Positions 7,601 through 9,686 of a DNA stretch of 9,686 bases are shown here, piece by piece (position 1 is the first letter of the stretch; each line of letters starts with the position of its first letter). Both the position numbers and the translations under genes were made by a program. The notes below the pieces were generated by a model. The model worked only from the letters and a program-made list of their open reading frames with translations. It had not been told where the DNA came from and made no database searches. Origin of the DNA: JAAFKA01 sp043748455 (GTDB lineage Bacteria; Bacteroidota; Bacteroidia; Cytophagales; Thermoflexibacteraceae); assembly GCA_043748455.1 (NCBI GenBank), contig JAYTNF010000429.1, forward strand, positions 1-9,686, written 5' to 3'.

Positions 7601-7900
7601 TGTCGAAGCATAGTAATTTGGAATACTTGGGTCAACTGTTTCTGGTTTATTCAAATAAGGAATAGCATGTTTGACAGATGTTTCGCAAGCAGCCAAAGAA
7701 ACGGCAGCAACACTAAAACCCATTAACTTTAAGAAATCACGACGACTTGTACCTGTGCTTTCTTGCTCCTGAGAATTATCTCCATAAGTATCTTTGATTT
7801 TAAGATATTCTGGAAACTCTTTTTCGGCATACTTCACGAACTCAGGGTCGTTGGTCAATTGCTCAATGCCTTTCCAATAAATTTTGTTATTTTCTTCCAT
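4628..7900 (-). CDS. actB: Alternative complex III subunit ActB, Tat-exported molybdopterin-oxidoreductase-like and Fe-S fusion protein
   Basis: A 1090-residue protein, a normal length for ActB. A 52-residue N-terminal extension precedes a twin-arginine motif SRRDFLKLMG (R53, R54), a hydrophobic stretch and LAAC with C72, which could be a lipid-anchored cysteine after Tat export. Residues of about 75-760 resemble a molybdopterin oxidoreductase large subunit; in this family that domain holds no cofactor. Residues of about 815-1045 are a four-cluster ferredoxin-like domain: C837-C840-C843-C847; C912-C915-C920-C924; C944-C950-C954 with T947 where a fourth cysteine would be; and C1000-C1003 with C1030-C1034. 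Three-cysteine ligation at C944/C950/C954 fits the single [3Fe-4S] cluster known from complex III alternatives; the others would be [4Fe-4S]. The protein sits on the periplasmic side and carries electrons from ActC to the ActA hemes. An EF-hand-like loop (D778, N780, D782, E789) lies in the linker. Spacing is 91 bp from actA and 127 bp to actC. Confidence 0.96.
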   Translation of the reverse strand: MEENNKIYWKGIEQLTNDPEFVKYAEKEFPEYLKIKDTYGDNSQEQESTGTSRRDFLKLMGFSVAAVSLAACETSVKHAIPYLNKPETVDPSIPNYYASTYMFGGESLPVVVKTREGRPIFVEGNSFSKITKGGTNARVSASVLTLYDIEKAKAPSVKGKEVTWQAIDSEIIGKLASAGQIRIVSYTVTSPSTKRAIAAFTAKYPNTKLVQYDAVSRYGIVQAHQKTKGKAVLPSYNFEKANIVVSFGADFLGSWISDVEHTKQFMPSRKVGKIGGDKKEMSRLYSFESIMSLTGANADYRTTIKPSQEAAVVAKLYNIIASKLGKSPLSFAGKDGVSNLNKAADDLLANKGKSLVISGSNDTDIQAIINGINEMLENYGQTIDTDVTCSYQRQGNDGDMASFIQEVANGGVGAVIFYNCNPVYDHPLGDTLAKNIAKVGISIVSNDRLDETGKLCSHHTPDSHYLESWNDAEIKKGYFSIGQPAISRIFNTRQMQDSFLVWSGATTDYLSVVKEYWKSVLYPLQTRETDFESFWNRTLHNGVFEPTLAATYISEHDKSLVVNSVATPVTAFDYNSLSGELQKYKESAFELVLMENTILGNGSQANNPYLQETPEPISKVCWGNFIAVSQQDAMKMGFNLAEAITSKAKVSVGGKEVTLPVVVQPGLAEGVVAVAVGYGRDASFGKVAKEAGGANMYPFMQVQGTVRNTRTEVTLADAGEKGTKIAQTQTYQTFMGRETIIQETVLAKYQKDEKAGRYFPKVTSIKGKVNPTELSAWDINGDGYKAKHEEVVEKLDEATEKAKNRLWNERHPISNHTGDQHKYPNHHWGLVIDLNSCTGCSACVVACHMENNVPIVGSDQVIRRREMNWLRIDRYYSSTVKGSGKEFGLVGKYAELMKVAENPEVVFQPMMCQHCNNAPCETVCPVAATTHSSEGLNQMAYNRCIGTKYCANNCPYKVRRFNWYKFNGNDEFDYHTNNDLGRMVLNPDVTVRSRGVMEKCSMCVQRTQAGKLKAKVEQRPLEDGEVITACASACPADAIIFGDLNNPESKISKVLDHEVNNRAYNVLSEINTRPNVWYLTKIRNREEEKA

Positions 7901-7943
7901 ATATTTATTATGTATGCCTTGTGGCTTGTTGATACAAATTAAG

Positions 7944-7977
7944 CAAACTCTATAAAGATAAATCTATATAGAGTTTG
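7944..7977 (-). other. Perfect 11-bp hairpin in the actA-actB gap
   Basis: CAAACTCTATA (7944-7954) and TATAGAGTTTG (7967-7977) form a perfect stem with a 12-nt loop. On the minus strand it is followed by CTTAATTTG, not a T-run, so it does not look like a full intrinsic terminator. It ends about 43 nt before the actB start codon and starts about 15 nt after the actA stop. It may be an RNA-processing or stability element that adjusts actA against actB levels (inference). No TAnnTTTG box is visible in this 91-bp gap. Confidence 0.6.
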
Positions 7978-7991
7978 TAAATATTTTTTTA

Positions 7992-9317
7992 TTAATAATG
8001 GCATTTACCACATTCCAAACCACCAATATTTTCAACTTTCATTGGTTTTTTAGAACTCATTGCATGCATTTTAGTCAAATTATCATAATACGCATTGCCT
8101 TTGCTATTTACGTCAGTTTTGCGGTGGCAATCAATACACCAGCCCATTGTCAATAATGAAACTTGTTGTACTACTTCCATTTCTTTAATATCACCATGAC
8201 AATTTTCGCAAGCCAAACCACCAACTTTTACGTGTTGTGCGTGATTAAAGTATGCTAAATCTGGCAAGTTATGAATACGAACCCACTCAATTGGTTGGTC
8301 ATTCAAAACTGCATCATATATTTTTTGCATATTTGGCGAAGTTGTTTTAATTGCATTGTGGCAATTCATACAAATATTTGCTGATGGAATATTTGCCGAT
8401 TTTCCTTTTTCTACGCCTGTATGACAATATTGACAAGCAATTTCATACTGACCTGCGTGTAATTTATGTGAAAATGGAATAGGTTGTGTTGGTGCATAAC
8501 CTTGTTGCACACCAATAGCCAAAACTCCTTCCAAACCTGCTTTTGAAACCAAACCTAAGAATAAAAATGCAATAATACCAATAAATGCTTGGCTACGCAA
8601 CATATCTGACAAACGCCATTCTGGTTCTAAAACCTCCATGTCTTCTGCACTCAAACCTTTTGCTTGTCTTAAATATTTGGTTAAAGTAGCTGCCATAATA
8701 AACAATGCACCCAAAACAATAGCCAACATTAAAACCAAACCTACAATAATTGCGGTTAGTAAACCTGAGCTTACTCCTTTCTCAACTTTCACACCATCAC
8801 CTCCACCACCAACAGGAGGTACTCCTGCAACTTGTGTTGGAGAGTCAGTTTCTTTTTTTACCCATGAAACAATAGAAATAATTTGTGCATCACTCAAAAA
8901 GTCATGATTAGGCATGTATTGTTTGTATTTTGCATACATTTCTACTGCATGGGCATCACCACTTTCAATGGTTTTTTGTGGATATTTGATAAAGTTAATT
9001 AACCATGAAAGTTTCTGTCTTTCATAGACTTTACTTAATTGAGGTCCTACAACTTGGCTGTGAACTGCGTGGCACTGTTTACAGTTGCCTTCGAATAATG
9101 CTTTCCCAGAAGCAATAACAGCCTCATCAGTTGATAAAGCCAATCCTGCTGGTGCAGGCGAAGGAATTGGTGTTGGTGCAGGTTGTCCGTCTGGTACTGT
9201 AACCTGTTTTGGGTCTTTTTTATCTTGGGCAATTACATCAGGTGTACAAAACCAAAGCCCTAAGACCAATGCAAAAATTAAACGAAAAGACTTGTTATGA
9301 AGTGTATTAATACGCAT
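7992..9317 (-). CDS. actA: Alternative complex III subunit ActA, six-heme c-type cytochrome (monoheme domain fused to pentaheme domain)
   Basis: A 441-residue protein with six CXXCH heme sites. Residues 1-31 form a signal peptide (basic start, hydrophobic 13-24, likely cleavage near A30/Q31). A Pro/Ala-rich linker (46-58) leads to a class I cytochrome c domain at about 60-156 with C79-C82-H83 and a probable distal ligand M135. After a Gly-rich linker (170-175) come two hydrophobic segments, about 184-212 and 243-270, joined by a loop with K214, R217 and K220 that should face the cytoplasm. This puts the C-terminal domain back in the periplasm. That domain has C295-C298-H299, C316-C319-H320, C370-C373-H374, C394-C397-H398 and C436-C439-H440, the last site ending one residue before the stop. 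The pentaheme region is the ActA hallmark; it takes electrons from ActB and passes them to a cytochrome or oxidase. It is the first gene of the unit, with a good promoter upstream. The start gives a proper signal peptide and is the first ATG in frame. Confidence 0.95.
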   Translation of the reverse strand: MRINTLHNKSFRLIFALVLGLWFCTPDVIAQDKKDPKQVTVPDGQPAPTPIPSPAPAGLALSTDEAVIASGKALFEGNCKQCHAVHSQVVGPQLSKVYERQKLSWLINFIKYPQKTIESGDAHAVEMYAKYKQYMPNHDFLSDAQIISIVSWVKKETDSPTQVAGVPPVGGGGDGVKVEKGVSSGLLTAIIVGLVLMLAIVLGALFIMAATLTKYLRQAKGLSAEDMEVLEPEWRLSDMLRSQAFIGIIAFLFLGLVSKAGLEGVLAIGVQQGYAPTQPIPFSHKLHAGQYEIACQYCHTGVEKGKSANIPSANICMNCHNAIKTTSPNMQKIYDAVLNDQPIEWVRIHNLPDLAYFNHAQHVKVGGLACENCHGDIKEMEVVQQVSLLTMGWCIDCHRKTDVNSKGNAYYDNLTKMHAMSSKKPMKVENIGGLECGKCHY

Positions 9318-9387
9318 ATAGAGTATATTTTATGTATAGCTTATAAATATTTTGTGATACTATTTTGTTAATAAATATTAAAGTTTG

Positions 9388-9417
9388 CAAAACTACTAAG
9401 TCAAATGATTATTACAA
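9388..9417 (-). promoter_or_regulatory. Predicted Bacteroidota-type promoter of the actABC unit
   Basis: On the minus strand TAGTTTTG (9395-9388) matches the TAnnTTTG -7 element, with TTG (9417-9415) as the -33 element after exactly 19 bp. This is the best promoter match in the window. Transcription would begin near 9380, giving a leader of about 60-65 nt before the actA start codon. No comparable box is visible in the two gaps inside the unit, which supports one transcript for all three genes. Confidence 0.65.
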
Positions 9418-9509
9418 GCATTTTCTTTACTTTTTTTACTCTACAAATAAAATGTAGTATGTGCTAACTTTCAAATATTTGTGAAAGAATTATTAGTATT
9501 TATGCTCTT

Positions 9510-9543
9510 TTTACTCTAATTTAGAATTATTCTAAATAGTAAA
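9510..9543. repeat. Bulged palindrome upstream of the act promoter
   Basis: An inner 9-bp perfect palindrome ATTTAGAAT/ATTCTAAAT (9519-9527 and 9529-9537, one central base) is extended by TTTACT (9510-9515) and AGTAAA (9538-9543), with a 3-nt bulge CTA on one side. It lies about 93 bp upstream of the -33 element. It could be a regulator binding site or part of the 3' end of a gene beyond the window; the AT-only character of the core makes chance possible. Confidence 0.35.
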
Positions 9544-9569
9544 GGCAAAATATTTAACTTAGCTAATAC

Positions 9570-9684
9570 TATACACATCGGAAAATGGTTTTGGGATAAC
9601 CAAAACTAACAGTTCTTAGAGAACTGTTAGTTCTATGCTATTTTTTTGAAATTAAAATCCCAAAACCACTTTCCGATGTGTATA
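9570..9684. repeat. Nested inverted repeat of about 115 bp (MITE-like element or structured RNA/terminator)
   Basis: The outer arms 9570-9597 and 9657-9684 match at 27 of 28 positions, beginning TATACACATCGG and ending CCGATGTGTATA. The single non-match (A9585 against C9669) becomes a G-U wobble in a minus-strand RNA. Inside is a perfect 13-bp hairpin, AACTAACAGTTCT (9604-9616) and AGAACTGTTAGTT (9620-9632), loop TAG. It is followed on the plus strand by CTATGCTA and a T7 run (9641-9647). A third, mutually exclusive stem GTTTTGG (9588-9594) with CCAAAAC (9600-9606) overlaps both. TA dinucleotides sit at both outer ends, as TA-targeting elements leave. No ORF fits inside. The 9318-9569 stretch to its left holds the act promoter, the bulged palindrome and no gene. 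Confidence 0.75.
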
Positions 9685-9686
9685 TT

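Noticed and set aside
7353..7613. Plus-strand open frames inside actB, here and at 5080-5316, 5675-5926 and 7226-7465
   Set aside because: They are antisense to a strongly conserved gene, their products are low in charged residues and resemble no family, and they lack supported starts. They are by-products of codon use on the other strand.
4628..7900. A catalytic molybdenum enzyme
   Set aside because: The large domain resembles molybdopterin oxidoreductases, but with the act gene order, the four-cluster C-terminal domain and the Thr at residue 947 it fits ActB, which is known to carry no molybdenum cofactor.
8638..8907. Open frames inside actA on the plus strand (also 9085-9300) and in another minus frame at 9047-9232
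   Set aside because: They overlap heme motifs and the signal peptide of a clear cytochrome gene and show only low-complexity products.
9240..9317. ActA as a lipoprotein anchored at C24
   Set aside because: The residues before C24 are L-W-F, which do not fit a lipobox, and a normal signal peptidase I site is available near residue 30.

Overview
The window is AT-rich (roughly one third G+C by eye) and looks like a chromosomal piece from a Bacteroidota bacterium, probably of the Cytophagales/Flavobacteriia kind. The evidence is a Bacteroidota-type alternative complex III gene set, a multi-DUF349 protein, promoters of the TTG-N19..22-TAnnTTTG type instead of the sigma70 type, and starts preceded by A-rich leaders without clear Shine-Dalgarno sequences. 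I cannot assign a genus. Every gene I can support lies on the minus strand, so the window is best read from right to left.

Right end (about 9318-9686): non-coding. It holds a striking nested inverted repeat of about 115 bp at the window edge, a smaller bulged palindrome, and a good Bacteroidota promoter for the operon that follows. Centre (9317 to 3058): a three-gene unit actA-actB-actC coding for the core of alternative complex III, the quinol:electron-acceptor oxidoreductase that replaces cytochrome bc1 in these bacteria. ActC takes electrons from menaquinol in the membrane, ActB carries them through four Fe-S clusters on the periplasmic side, and ActA passes them on through six c-type hemes. 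The actA-actB gap contains a perfect 11-bp hairpin. The actB-actC gap contains three palindromic units spaced exactly 31 bp apart. Twenty bases after actC there is a strong intrinsic terminator, so actD, actE, actF and the terminal oxidase genes often found behind actC are not in this unit.

Left part (2914 to 1): a membrane-anchored DUF2459 (TIGR02117-type) protein with its own promoter, a cytoplasmic protein with three DUF349 repeats closed by a hairpin terminator, and the first 134 codons of a protein whose N-terminus resembles the nuclease domain of single-polypeptide (type IIG/ISP-like) restriction-modification enzymes, cut off by the window edge.

I found no tRNA, rRNA, CRISPR array, transposase gene or complete mobile element. 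The most unusual content is the non-coding structure: the two intergenic repeats inside the act unit and the nested palindrome at the right edge. I see no convincing wholly new multi-gene system.
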